A stretch of DNA of 64,000 nucleotides from NCBI GenBank assembly GCA_017745295.1, contig JAGHZR010000010.1:62001-126000 (forward strand), given 5' to 3'. Source of the DNA: Novosphingobium sp. Its GTDB lineage: Bacteria; Pseudomonadota; Alphaproteobacteria; Sphingomonadales; Sphingomonadaceae. The notes beneath the pieces are model-generated. The model worked only from the letters and a program-made list of their open reading frames with translations, did not search any database and was not told the DNA's origin. Shown piece after piece: positions 1-7,704 of this stretch. The position numbers were made by a program, and so were the translations under genes. Numbering within the stretch: position 1 is the first letter of the stretch; each line of letters opens with the position of its first letter.

Positions 1-490
1 AGCGATCGTAGGCCGCCTCGGCCTTGTCGGCGGGAAGCGTCTGGGCGAAGCGCCGGGCGAAGAAGCGGCGCGACATGTGTTTCGCCTTGCCGCGGCTGAA
101 CGGGTCGAGGAACACCGGCAGCGACGACACCAGCGCATGGGGAAAGATCGGCACGCCGGGGGTCGGCGCCGGGTCGATCGCCACGCCCGCAAGGCCCAGC
201 CCCCGGTCGAGCAGGTGCTGCACGAAGACCCCGCCCAGCGAATGTCCGATCAGGATCGGCTGTTCCGGCAGCGCGCGGATCACCGCTTCGTAGTGATCGA
301 CGATCCGGCGCTGGCCCAGTGTGCCAAGCTCGGGATGCGGCCCGGCACGCAGAGCGGCGGGAATGCCTTCGTCGAGCGGCCAGTCGGGCGCGAGGACGGT
401 GTAACCGCGCGCTTCGTAGCGGGCCTTCACATGCTCCCAGCTCCGCGAATTGAGCCAGGCGCCGTGGATGAGAACGATGGTCTTGCTCAT
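1..490 (-). CDS. alpha/beta hydrolase, 3' end cut by the window edge
   Basis: The frame opens with ATG at 490, seven bases after an AAGGAG ribosome binding site, and runs off the left edge, so only about 163 residues are visible. The N-terminus has the strand and oxyanion region VLIHGAW and the nucleophile elbow GHSLGG, both typical of alpha/beta hydrolases of the RsbQ/EstA-like esterase group. No signal peptide is seen, so it is probably cytoplasmic. It is the last visible member of a leftward group with the SDR and the haloperoxidase-like hydrolase upstream, 23 bp after the SDR stop. The substrate cannot be told from the sequence. Confidence 0.85.
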   Translation of the reverse strand, partial: MSKTIVLIHGAWLNSRSWEHVKARYEARGYTVLAPDWPLDEGIPAALRAGPHPELGTLGQRRIVDHYEAVIRALPEQPILIGHSLGGVFVQHLLDRGLGLAGVAIDPAPTPGVPIFPHALVSSLPVFLDPFSRGKAKHMSRRFFARRFAQTLPADKAEAAYDR

Positions 491-513
491 GGCAGCGTCT
501 CCTTCAGCAGCCG

Positions 514-1305
514 TCACGCCCTGTACCGGTCGACGTAGCGGTCGGCGGGGCGGTTGCGGGACAAGTTGGGGCGCAGCGCGCGGCGGGCGTCCAGATAGGC
601 GTCGAGGTCGGCGGTCTCGGGCAAGGCGGGAATGGTGATCGTCTCGCCGAGGTCCAGCCCCTTCAGCGCCGCGTCGACCATGTCTTCCACGTCCATGACC
701 ATTTCGGCGGGCAGGCTCGCCAGTTGCTCCTCGGTCCAGATCGGCGTGCGGGTGATCCCCGGCAGCACCGCCTGCACCTGCACGCCCTTACTCCCGAGTT
801 CGACGTTCAGCGCCTCGGTAAAGGCAAGCACATAGGCCTTGCTCGCGGGATAGACCGCCGTGAAACCATCGGGCATCAGCGCCGTCACCGAGGTCATGTT
901 GACGATCGTGCCGCTGCCAAGTTCGGCCAGGCGCGGGGCGATGGCGGCGGCAAGCCGGGTGACGGCCAGCACGTTGAGGTCGATCATGCCGGTGAGATAG
1001 GCCGGGTCGGAACCGACGAACGTGGTCTCCCCGGCGATCCCGGCATTGTTGACGAGGCCCGTGATCGCGCTGTCCTCGCGCAGGCGCCGTTCGACGCGGG
1101 CGAGGTCTTCGGGTTTCGCGAGATCGGCGCCGAGCGTCTCGACCTTCACGCCGGTTTCGGCACTCAGCGTTGCGGCCAGCGCTTCCAGCCGGTCCGCCCG
1201 GCGGGCGACGAGGATCAGGTCGTGGCCGCGACGCGCGAGACGATCGGCATAGACCGCGCCGATACCGTCCGACGCGCCGGTGATGAGGAATGTGCCCTTG
1301 GTCAT
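514..1305 (-). CDS. SDR family NAD(P)-dependent oxidoreductase
   Basis: This 263-residue protein has the classical short-chain dehydrogenase layout: the nucleotide-binding glycine motif TGASDGIG at residues 9-16, the NNAG motif near residue 85 and the catalytic YxxxK (YPASK) near residue 155. The ARRADRL segment after beta-2 favours NADP(H), an inference from the family. An ATG at 1311 is also possible, but the one at 1305 sits seven bases after AAGGA and is preferred. It lies between two alpha/beta hydrolase genes on the same strand, likely one operon. The substrate is unknown. Confidence 0.88.
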   Translation of the reverse strand: MTKGTFLITGASDGIGAVYADRLARRGHDLILVARRADRLEALAATLSAETGVKVETLGADLAKPEDLARVERRLREDSAITGLVNNAGIAGETTFVGSDPAYLTGMIDLNVLAVTRLAAAIAPRLAELGSGTIVNMTSVTALMPDGFTAVYPASKAYVLAFTEALNVELGSKGVQVQAVLPGITRTPIWTEEQLASLPAEMVMDVEDMVDAALKGLDLGETITIPALPETADLDAYLDARRALRPNLSRNRPADRYVDRYRA

Positions 1306-1342
1306 GTGCATGTCCTTTCGTGGATAGGTTTCGTGGGAGGTT

Positions 1343-2170
1343 TTAGGCGCGGATGAAGTCGAGGAGATCTGTGTTGAAGCGGTCCTGATGCGTCTGGGTC
1401 AGACCATGGTCCGCTCCCTGATACACCTTGAGCACCGCATTCGGCACGATCTTCACCGTCTCCAGCGCCGAGGCGCCGATCGGCACGATCTGATCGTCAT
1501 CGCCGTGAAGGACGAGCGTGGGCACGTCGAAGCGGGCGAGGTCGCGATGGAAATCGCTTTCGGAAAAGGCGCGGATCGAGTCGAGCTGGCCCTTGAGGCC
1601 GCCCATCATGCCCTGCCGCCAGAATTCCTCGCGAATGCCTTCCGAGATCGCCGCGCCTTCGCGGTTGTAGCCGTAGAAGGGGATGGTCAGGTCGCGGAAG
1701 AACTGGCTGCGGTTGTCGAAAGTGCCCTTGCGGATGGCGTCGAAGGCATCGATCGGCAGCCCGCCGGGATTGGCCTCGGTCTTGAGCATCAGCGGGGGGA
1801 CCGCACCGATCAGCGCCACTTTGGCGATGCGGGCGGTGCCGTGGCGGCCGATATAGCGGGTCACTTCGCCGCCGCCGGTCGAATGGCCGACCAGGATGGC
1901 GTCGTGCAGGTCCAGCGCCTCGATCAGTTCGGCGAGGTCGTCGGCGTACTGGTCCATCGTGTTGGCGTTCCACACCTGGTCGGAGCGGCCATGGCTGCGA
2001 CGGTCGTGGGCGACGGTGCGGAAGCCTTCGTTGGCGAAGAAGACCATCTGCGCGTCCCAGGCGTCGGCCGAAAGCGGCCAGCCGTGCGAGAAGACGATCG
2101 GCTGGGCGTCCTTAGCGCCCCAGTCCTTGTAGAAGATGCCGGTTCCGTCCTTGGTGGTGATCCTGGTCAT
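1343..2170 (-). CDS. alpha/beta hydrolase of the non-heme chloroperoxidase/esterase type
   Basis: This 275-residue protein belongs to the cofactor-free haloperoxidase/esterase branch of alpha/beta hydrolases. The nucleophile elbow is GHSTGG with Ser97, the acid is in HGDDDQIVP near residue 227 and the catalytic His is in GADHGLT near residue 256. The ATG at 2170 follows a purine-rich AAAGGAAAAGGG stretch. Members usually act as esterases, with perhydrolase activity in vitro. It is the first gene of a leftward operon with the SDR and the partial hydrolase, and it is transcribed divergently from the AraC regulator at 2297, which probably controls it. Confidence 0.88.
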   Translation of the reverse strand: MTRITTKDGTGIFYKDWGAKDAQPIVFSHGWPLSADAWDAQMVFFANEGFRTVAHDRRSHGRSDQVWNANTMDQYADDLAELIEALDLHDAILVGHSTGGGEVTRYIGRHGTARIAKVALIGAVPPLMLKTEANPGGLPIDAFDAIRKGTFDNRSQFFRDLTIPFYGYNREGAAISEGIREEFWRQGMMGGLKGQLDSIRAFSESDFHRDLARFDVPTLVLHGDDDQIVPIGASALETVKIVPNAVLKVYQGADHGLTQTHQDRFNTDLLDFIRA

Positions 2171-2296
2171 GTCCCTTTTCCTTTCTCGATAGGGCCGTTG
2201 CACCCCGTGAGAAGAGGGATAGACTGCCCCGCGAACCGGCAGGATCGGCGGTTCCGACATAAAACAGGCCAAAACCGACAAAGAGGGAATTCGGGC
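2171..2296. promoter_or_regulatory. divergent promoter region between hydrolase operon and AraC regulator
   Basis: This 126-bp gap holds both promoters for the divergent hydrolase/SDR operon and the GlxA-like regulator. No convincing -35/-10 pair or operator repeat was picked out by eye. Calling it regulatory rests on gene arrangement only. Confidence 0.4.
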
Positions 2297-3286
2297 ATGT
2301 CCGTGCCGCCGCGTATCCGGGCCGAGATCGGCCTCGTCCTCTACCCGAACTGCCAGGCGGCGATGGTCCACGGGATCACCGACCTCTTCGCCATCGCCTC
2401 GCATTTCTCGGGCCAGCGCGAAGGGCCGGGGCTGCGGGTCAGCCACTGGACGATGGAGGGCGCGGATACCTTCGCGCGCAGCTTCGATACGCATCCCGGA
2501 CAGGACGGCAGCCCCGCGTTCCTCATCGTGCCCGGCCGCCTGTCCGGCCCGGCCGATGCCGAGGAGGCCGCGCCCTATGCCCGCTGGCTGCTCGACCGGC
2601 ACGGCCACGGCGCCACTCTCGCCTCGACGTGCGGCGGCGCCTTCATGCTGGCGGCGACCGGGCTGCTCTCCGGCCGCCCCGCCACCACCCACTGGCTCTT
2701 CGCAGACGCCTTCCGCACCCGCTTTCCGGACGTGCGGATGGAGCCGGACAAGATGGTCATCGAGGACGGCGACATCATCACCGCCGGAGGCCTGATGGCC
2801 TGGACCGACCTCGGCATGCGGATCGTCGACCGCCTGCTGGGGCCGACGGTGATGATCGAGACCGGCAAGTTCCTGCTGGTCGATCCCGCCGGACGCGAGC
2901 AACGCCACTACAGCAGCTTCGCTCCGCGCCTGACCCACGGCGACGAGGCGATCCTCAAGGTCCAGCACTGGGTCCAGAGCCGCGCCGAGCGTCCTCTCAG
3001 CGTCCCCGAGATGGCCGGACAGGCAGGGCTGGAGGAGCGGACCTTCCTGCGCCGCTTCAAGGCGGCCACCGGCATGAAGCCGGTCGAATATGTCCAGAAC
3101 CTGCGCGTCGGCAAAGCGCGCGAGCTGCTGGAATTCACCCGCCGTTCGGTGGACCAGATCGCCTGGGCCGTCGGCTACGAGGATGCCACGGCGTTTCGCC
3201 GCGTGTTCCATCGCATCCTCGGCCTGACGCCCGGCGAATATCGCACCCGCTTTTCCAGCGGCGCCGAACTGGAAATCGCCGCCTGA
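2297..3286 (+). CDS. GlxA-family (DJ-1/PfpI + AraC) transcriptional regulator
   Basis: This 329-residue protein has an N-terminal DJ-1/PfpI-like domain (about 10-190) with the elbow cysteine Cys112 in [11 protein letters not shown]-terminal AraC-type double helix-turn-helix follows (about 225-325), with the family signature around [15 protein letters not shown] and [17 protein letters not shown]. This is the GlxA layout, in which the DJ-1 domain is thought to sense small molecules. The ATG at 2297 is the start that gives a complete DJ-1 domain. It faces away from the hydrolase/SDR operon, its most likely target. Confidence 0.9.
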   Translation: MSVPPRIRAEIGLVLYPNCQAAMVHGITDLFAIASHFSGQREGPGLRVSHWTMEGADTFARSFDTHPGQDGSPAFLIVPGRLSGPADAEEAAPYARWLLDRHGHGATLASTCGGAFMLAATGLLSGRPATTHWLFADAFRTRFPDVRMEPDKMVIEDGDIITAGGLMAWTDLGMRIVDRLLGPTVMIETGKFLLVDPAGREQRHYSSFAPRLTHGDEAILKVQHWVQSRAERPLSVPEMAGQAGLEERTFLRRFKAATGMKPVEYVQNLRVGKARELLEFTRRSVDQIAWAVGYEDATAFRRVFHRILGLTPGEYRTRFSSGAELEIAA

Positions 3287-3408
3287 GCTACCGGAGGTCG
3301 GCCCAGTTCCGGCTCCGGTTTTGGCCCCGGTTCCGGCCCTGCGCGCCCGTGCAGGCGCTTGAACTTTAAGACCAAGCCCCATAGGCATCCGCCATCACAG
3401 AGAGCCGC

Positions 3409-5973
3409 TTGCATTGGGAAGGCTCCATTGCCGGGAAAGTCTGGTTGCGTCGCCCCCTTGCAAGTTCCTTCGGTGTGGTATCCGGTCTGGTCGCGGCGGC
3501 GACCGGCGCCCATGCGCAAGTCACGCAAGTCGATGTTCCGGCCCTGCCTCTCTCCGCCGCCGTCGGCATGCTGGGACGGCAGACCGGCGTCGAGATCCTG
3601 CTCAACGCGCCCGGCCGAGAGCGGCTGCGCACCACGGCCGTCCATGGGCGCCTTTCCGCAGGGGAGGCGCTGGCAAGAATGATCCGCGGGCTGGACCTCG
3701 CCGTCCGCCGCGCCTCGCCCGGCGTCTATGTCATCGTCGCCGCTCCGGCCGGACGGCCTGCCAAGGTCCAGTCCAACTCGTCCCCCCGGCCCGAGCCGCT
3801 GGAAATCCTGGTCTCCGCCCGCCGCCGTCCCGAACGCGAGGAAGACGTGCCCTTGCTTGTCGGGCATGTCGACGGCGACACGCTCGACAAGGCGGCGCTG
3901 CGCACGATCGCCGACGTGGCCCGCCTCACCCCCGGCTTCATCGCCACCGGGCAGACCAGCAGCGCCACCCCCTTGCTGGTGATGCGCGGCCAGCGGCGCT
4001 CGATCAGCGACGAGAACCGCCTGCCGCTCGTCATCTATCAGGACGAAATTCCGCTGCCCAACCAGGCCGCGCTTTCGCCGCTGTTCGACATGGCCTCGGT
4101 CGAAGTGCTGCGCGGCCCGCAGGGCACGCTGTTCGGCCGCAACGCCACGAGCGGCGCGGTGCTGCTGCGCACCGTCCAGCCCGGCACGGGCGCGGCATCC
4201 TATCTGGAGGCGGAGACCGGCAACTACGGCCTCTCCCGGCTGGAGGGCGCGGTCGAACTGCCCGCCAGCGGACCGTTCACGCTGCGCCTCTCCGGCCAGC
4301 GCATGCGCCGGGGCGGCTATACGCGGCTGCTGGCGGGAGGCCGCGCCGATAACGTGCACAGCGACAGCCTGCGCGCGATCCTGCGCTTCGATCCGCCCGG
4401 CCCGCTGCGATCGACCACCAGCTTCGACATGCTGCGCGCCGAGGAAGTCGGCGCCGCGCTGATCCTGGCAGGCGTCTATCCCGAGGGCACTGTCCGCAAT
4501 GCCGCAAACGCCCCCTATTTCGATTGCGGCGCGGGCGCCTGCGACATCGACAGCTATTACGACACACAACAGGGACTGGGACGGCGCACCTCGCAGTCGA
4601 GCCCGGCACTCTCGTTCGGCAGGCACTTCAAGGGACTGGGCAACGTCACCGAATATGGCGACGAGGACCTGCTGTTCCGCAATATCGCGGGACTGCGCTC
4701 GACCAGGGTGCATTACGAACTCGACGGCGACGGCACGCCGCTGCCGATCAACGATTCCGTCACCGTGTCGCACCTGCGGCAGATCACGGAGGAGTTCCAG
4801 ATGCAGGGCCGCAGCGGCAGCCTGCGCTATATCGTCGGCCTGTTCTATCTGGGCAGCGCGCCCGACGGGCCGGTACTCCAGACGGTGTCGCGCCTCGTGC
4901 GGCCGGACAATCCGCCGTCGCATATCGCCAGTTACCAGACCTTCCGCAGCGGCGCCCTGTTCGGTCAGGTCACGGCGACGCTCGGCGGCGGCTATGTGGC
5001 CGACGTCGGCCTGCGCTACACGCGCGAGACGATCTCCGGCTGCTCGCTGCGCGCGGTCGATGCCATGCCACAGAACGAGAGCCAGTGCATCGCCGAGAAC
5101 GGCACCCAAGCACGCTCCCGCTTCGGTCGCCTCACCTGGACCCTGTCGCTGATGCGGAAATGGGGAGACCACAGCGTCTATCTCACCAGCCGCCGCGCAT
5201 TCCGCTCCGGTGGCTACAATACCCCGGCGCTGGGCGGCAGCCTGCGCCCCTACCAGACCTTCCGGCCGGAAACCCTCACCGACATCGAAGCCGGTGCGAA
5301 AGGACGGTGGGACATGGGAGGACTGTCGGGTTCCTATGCCGTCGCGGCTTATGTGGGCCTCTATTCCGACGTGCAGCGCGCGCTGTTTCCCGATGTCGAC
5401 TACGACGGCGACGGCGACCTGAAGACCGATCCTATCACGCTCTACGTCAACAGCGCCCGCGCGCGGGTAGCGGGGCTGGACGGCGATCTCTCGCTGGACC
5501 TCGGCGCGCGGACCCATGCGACGGTGAGCGCCTCCTGGATCGATACGCGCTATACCAAGGTCATCGCGCCCGCCGCGCTGACAAGCCTGCTGGGCAGCGA
5601 TCCACTGCACAACCGCTTCACCTATACGCCCACCTTCAGCGGCACCGTGACGCTGTCGCACGAAATCGACTTGCCGGGGCGATTTGGAGTGCTGGAACTG
5701 CGGGCCGACTACGCCCATGTCAGCAGCGTGCGCTTCAGCGAGCGCCTCACCGAAGACTTTGCCCGGCAGCCTGCCTACGGCCTGCTCGGCGCCTCGCTGA
5801 ACTGGATGCGTCCGGCGGGCCTGCCGCTGGAATTGCAGCTCTGGGGCCGCAATCTGACCGACCGCTTCTATGCGAGCGGCGGGGGAACGCTCAACCCGGC
5901 CTATACGGCGGCGACGGTGATCCCCGGTCCGCCGCGCACGATCGGCCTGCGACTGCGCTACACCTTCGAATAA
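3409..5973 (+). CDS. TonB-dependent receptor with STN signalling domain
   Basis: This outer-membrane receptor is about 854 residues. An export signal ending near AATGAHAQ is followed by an STN domain (about 40-110; VDVPALPLSAAVGMLGRQTG) that contacts FecR, then the plug (VLRGPQGTLFGRN near residue 235) and a 22-strand barrel ending in LRYTF. No ATG precedes the signal peptide; TTG at 3409 is the likely start. It lies tail to tail with fecR (9 bp between stops) and is the natural STN partner for that FecIR pair. It is a paralogue of the receptor at 7705: both keep YFDCG-x3-CDID and a second cysteine pair in an outer loop. Confidence 0.9.
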   Translation: MHWEGSIAGKVWLRRPLASSFGVVSGLVAAATGAHAQVTQVDVPALPLSAAVGMLGRQTGVEILLNAPGRERLRTTAVHGRLSAGEALARMIRGLDLAVRRASPGVYVIVAAPAGRPAKVQSNSSPRPEPLEILVSARRRPEREEDVPLLVGHVDGDTLDKAALRTIADVARLTPGFIATGQTSSATPLLVMRGQRRSISDENRLPLVIYQDEIPLPNQAALSPLFDMASVEVLRGPQGTLFGRNATSGAVLLRTVQPGTGAASYLEAETGNYGLSRLEGAVELPASGPFTLRLSGQRMRRGGYTRLLAGGRADNVHSDSLRAILRFDPPGPLRSTTSFDMLRAEEVGAALILAGVYPEGTVRNAANAPYFDCGAGACDIDSYYDTQQGLGRRTSQSSPALSFGRHFKGLGNVTEYGDEDLLFRNIAGLRSTRVHYELDGDGTPLPINDSVTVSHLRQITEEFQMQGRSGSLRYIVGLFYLGSAPDGPVLQTVSRLVRPDNPPSHIASYQTFRSGALFGQVTATLGGGYVADVGLRYTRETISGCSLRAVDAMPQNESQCIAENGTQARSRFGRLTWTLSLMRKWGDHSVYLTSRRAFRSGGYNTPALGGSLRPYQTFRPETLTDIEAGAKGRWDMGGLSGSYAVAAYVGLYSDVQRALFPDVDYDGDGDLKTDPITLYVNSARARVAGLDGDLSLDLGARTHATVSASWIDTRYTKVIAPAALTSLLGSDPLHNRFTYTPTFSGTVTLSHEIDLPGRFGVLELRADYAHVSSVRFSERLTEDFARQPAYGLLGASLNWMRPAGLPLELQLWGRNLTDRFYASGGGTLNPAYTAATVIPGPPRTIGLRLRYTFE

Positions 5974-5982
5974 GCGCAAGCG

Positions 5983-7014
5983 TCAGGGCGCGACGAGTTC
6001 GGCCCTTGTCGCGCTTTCGTTTTCCACGCGGGCGATGCCTGCCGCTTCCAGACTTTGCAGGAAGCCGCGAGTCACGCCGATGCGGAAAGTGCCGCTGATC
6101 GGCAGGCCCGCCAGCGCCGGGCTGGAGACGATGATCTCCTGCGGGCTGTAGCGATTGATTTCCGCCACCGCCTCGGCCAGCGGAATCCGGTCGAAATCGA
6201 TCACCCCCTTGCGCCAGGCCAGCCGCCGCTCGACCTCGACCGCCCCGGTGCGATAGCCGCGCCCGTTCCAGACCAGCTCCTGCCCCGGCAGCAGGATAGC
6301 CGACTGCGCAGGCCTGCCGTCCACGGCGGGCATGTCGACCCGCACGCGCCCTTCGGCCAGAGTCACATCGACACGCCCGTCGGTATCGCGCACCGCGAAC
6401 CGGGTGCCCAGTGCCGTCACCGCGATCCGGCCCGCCGTCACGACGAAGGGCTTGCGGGGGTTCTTGGCGACTTCGAAGAAGGCTTCGCCGCCGCGCAGGG
6501 CGGTACTGCGCCGGGTGTCGCTTTCGGCCACGGCCAGCACGGTCGCGGTATTGGCGGTGATGACCGAACCGTCGGCCATGCGCAGCGTGCCCTGCTGCCC
6601 GACGCCGGTGGACAGCTCGCGGCTGTCGGCCACGGTGGGCGCCGCCGGGGAAACGGTCTTGTACTGCTGGAAACCGAACGCGCCGCCCAGCACCGCCAGC
6701 GCCATGGAAGCGGCGATGGCTGGGCGCACCCAGGCCTTGCGCCTGCGCCGGTTGGCCAAAGCGCGTTCGCGGATTTCGAGGATGCGCGCTTCGGTGCGCA
6801 TGGCGCCGGAGCCGTCCCAGGCCCGCTCGACCCTGGCCCAGGCGATGCGGTTGGCCTCGTCCCGCGCGTGCCAGCTTTCGAAATCCTCGTAGTCCCGCGC
6901 GGTCGCGCGCGGGGAGCGGAAGATGCTGAAATAGGCCGCCGCCGTCGCTTCGGGCGAATCTATCCGCTCCAGCGCATGGGCGTCGAACGGTGTCGGGTCG
7001 AGGGGCCGGCTCAT
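5983..7014 (-). CDS. FecR family anti-sigma regulator
   Basis: This is a 343-residue inner-membrane regulator. The N-terminal cytoplasmic DUF4880-like segment (about 20-65, with WARVERAWD) is followed by one transmembrane helix near residues 103-120 and a periplasmic FecR domain (about 130-230; GEAFFEVAKNPRKPFVVTAG). A C-terminal STN-binding segment follows. FecR proteins hold or activate the ECF sigma factor until a ligand-loaded STN receptor signals. Its ATG overlaps the sigma-factor stop by four bases (ATGA), so the two are translationally coupled. Confidence 0.92.
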   Translation of the reverse strand: MSRPLDPTPFDAHALERIDSPEATAAAYFSIFRSPRATARDYEDFESWHARDEANRIAWARVERAWDGSGAMRTEARILEIRERALANRRRRKAWVRPAIAASMALAVLGGAFGFQQYKTVSPAAPTVADSRELSTGVGQQGTLRMADGSVITANTATVLAVAESDTRRSTALRGGEAFFEVAKNPRKPFVVTAGRIAVTALGTRFAVRDTDGRVDVTLAEGRVRVDMPAVDGRPAQSAILLPGQELVWNGRGYRTGAVEVERRLAWRKGVIDFDRIPLAEAVAEINRYSPQEIIVSSPALAGLPISGTFRIGVTRGFLQSLEAAGIARVENESATRAELVAP

Positions 7015-7541
7015 GGCAGGTCCCTCGCGGCCAGGAAGCGGACGGCCTTCATGAGGTGGCGCCCGACCGCGCTGTTGGAGATGCCCAGATGCTCGCCGAT
7101 GGCATCGTAGGACATGTCCTCGAAGCGGTGGAGCACGAAGGCGTCGCGCGTCATTTCGGGCATGTCTTCCAGGGCATTGGCCAACCGGTCCACGTCCTCG
7201 CGCCCGCGCAGCACGCGTTCGGGGGTCAGTTCGTCGACCGGATGGAAGGCCTCGGTCAGCTCATGATGCGCGCCGCGATGACGCACGCTGTCGCGCCGGG
7301 CGCGGTCGGTCAGCACGCTGGCGGCGACCTGGAACAGATAGCCCTCGACATTGGCGATGGGATCGGCCTGCCCGCGTACATGCATGCGCACCAGCACGTC
7401 CTGCACCAGATCGTCGACGTCACCCGGCTGCGCGCGCTTGGCGATGTAGCGGCGCAGGGCGGGAACGTGCGCGGACAGGTCCGGCCCCTCGAGACGGCCC
7501 GTTTCCTGCCGGTTCGGCGATGTCCTGCGCAGCGAGAAAAT
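7011..7541 (-). CDS. ECF sigma factor, FecI type, with unusual start
   Basis: Sigma region 2 is seen in LRRYIAKRAQPGDVDDLVQD and region 4 in MSYDAIGEHLGISNSAVGRH. Homology clearly reaches back to about 7475, but no ATG, GTG or TTG exists in frame before the GTG inside region 2 (7406). The open frame runs to a stop at 7601. An ATT codon at 7541 lies eight bases after GGAAGG and would give 176 residues, the normal size for FecI proteins; CTG codons are alternatives. A sequencing indel is also possible. It is coupled to fecR and divergent from the receptor at 7705. Confidence 0.78.
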   Translation of the reverse strand: MFSLRRTSPNRQETGRLEGPDLSAHVPALRRYIAKRAQPGDVDDLVQDVLVRMHVRGQADPIANVEGYLFQVAASVLTDRARRDSVRHRGAHHELTEAFHPVDELTPERVLRGREDVDRLANALEDMPEMTRDAFVLHRFEDMSYDAIGEHLGISNSAVGRHLMKAVRFLAARDLP

Positions 7542-7704
7542 GAGTCCGGCCTTCCGTGTCGAATGCCCGGCTTCCTTAGCCTCCGGCGGCCCGGCGCGTC
7601 ACCCGGAATATTTTTTCATCGAAAGCGAATGATCCGCGATGCGCTGCGTCTTGCGACTATCGGCCTGCGATCAGGGACAGGCCGGATAAAAGGGGAAATA
7701 AAAA
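7542..7704. promoter_or_regulatory. divergent regulatory region between fecI and STN-less TBDR
   Basis: The gap between the putative ATT start and the receptor at 7705 holds an AT-rich block on the minus strand around 7600-7622, AAAAAATATTCCGGGTGACG. Its A/T run followed by GGGTGA resembles the block upstream of the receptor at 25939. It is a candidate FecI-type promoter reading toward fecI. The match is by eye and weak. Confidence 0.3.

Noticed and set aside
3290..3400. Degenerate CCGGTTCCGG repeats before the first receptor as an operator
   Set aside because: The copies are irregular and typical of GC-rich intergenic drift; no symmetric site was found.
3175..5979. Long minus-strand reading frame of about 930 codons opposite the first receptor
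   Set aside because: Composition is Arg/Gly/Ala-rich with no domain, and the plus strand encodes a complete receptor. It is a GC-driven shadow.
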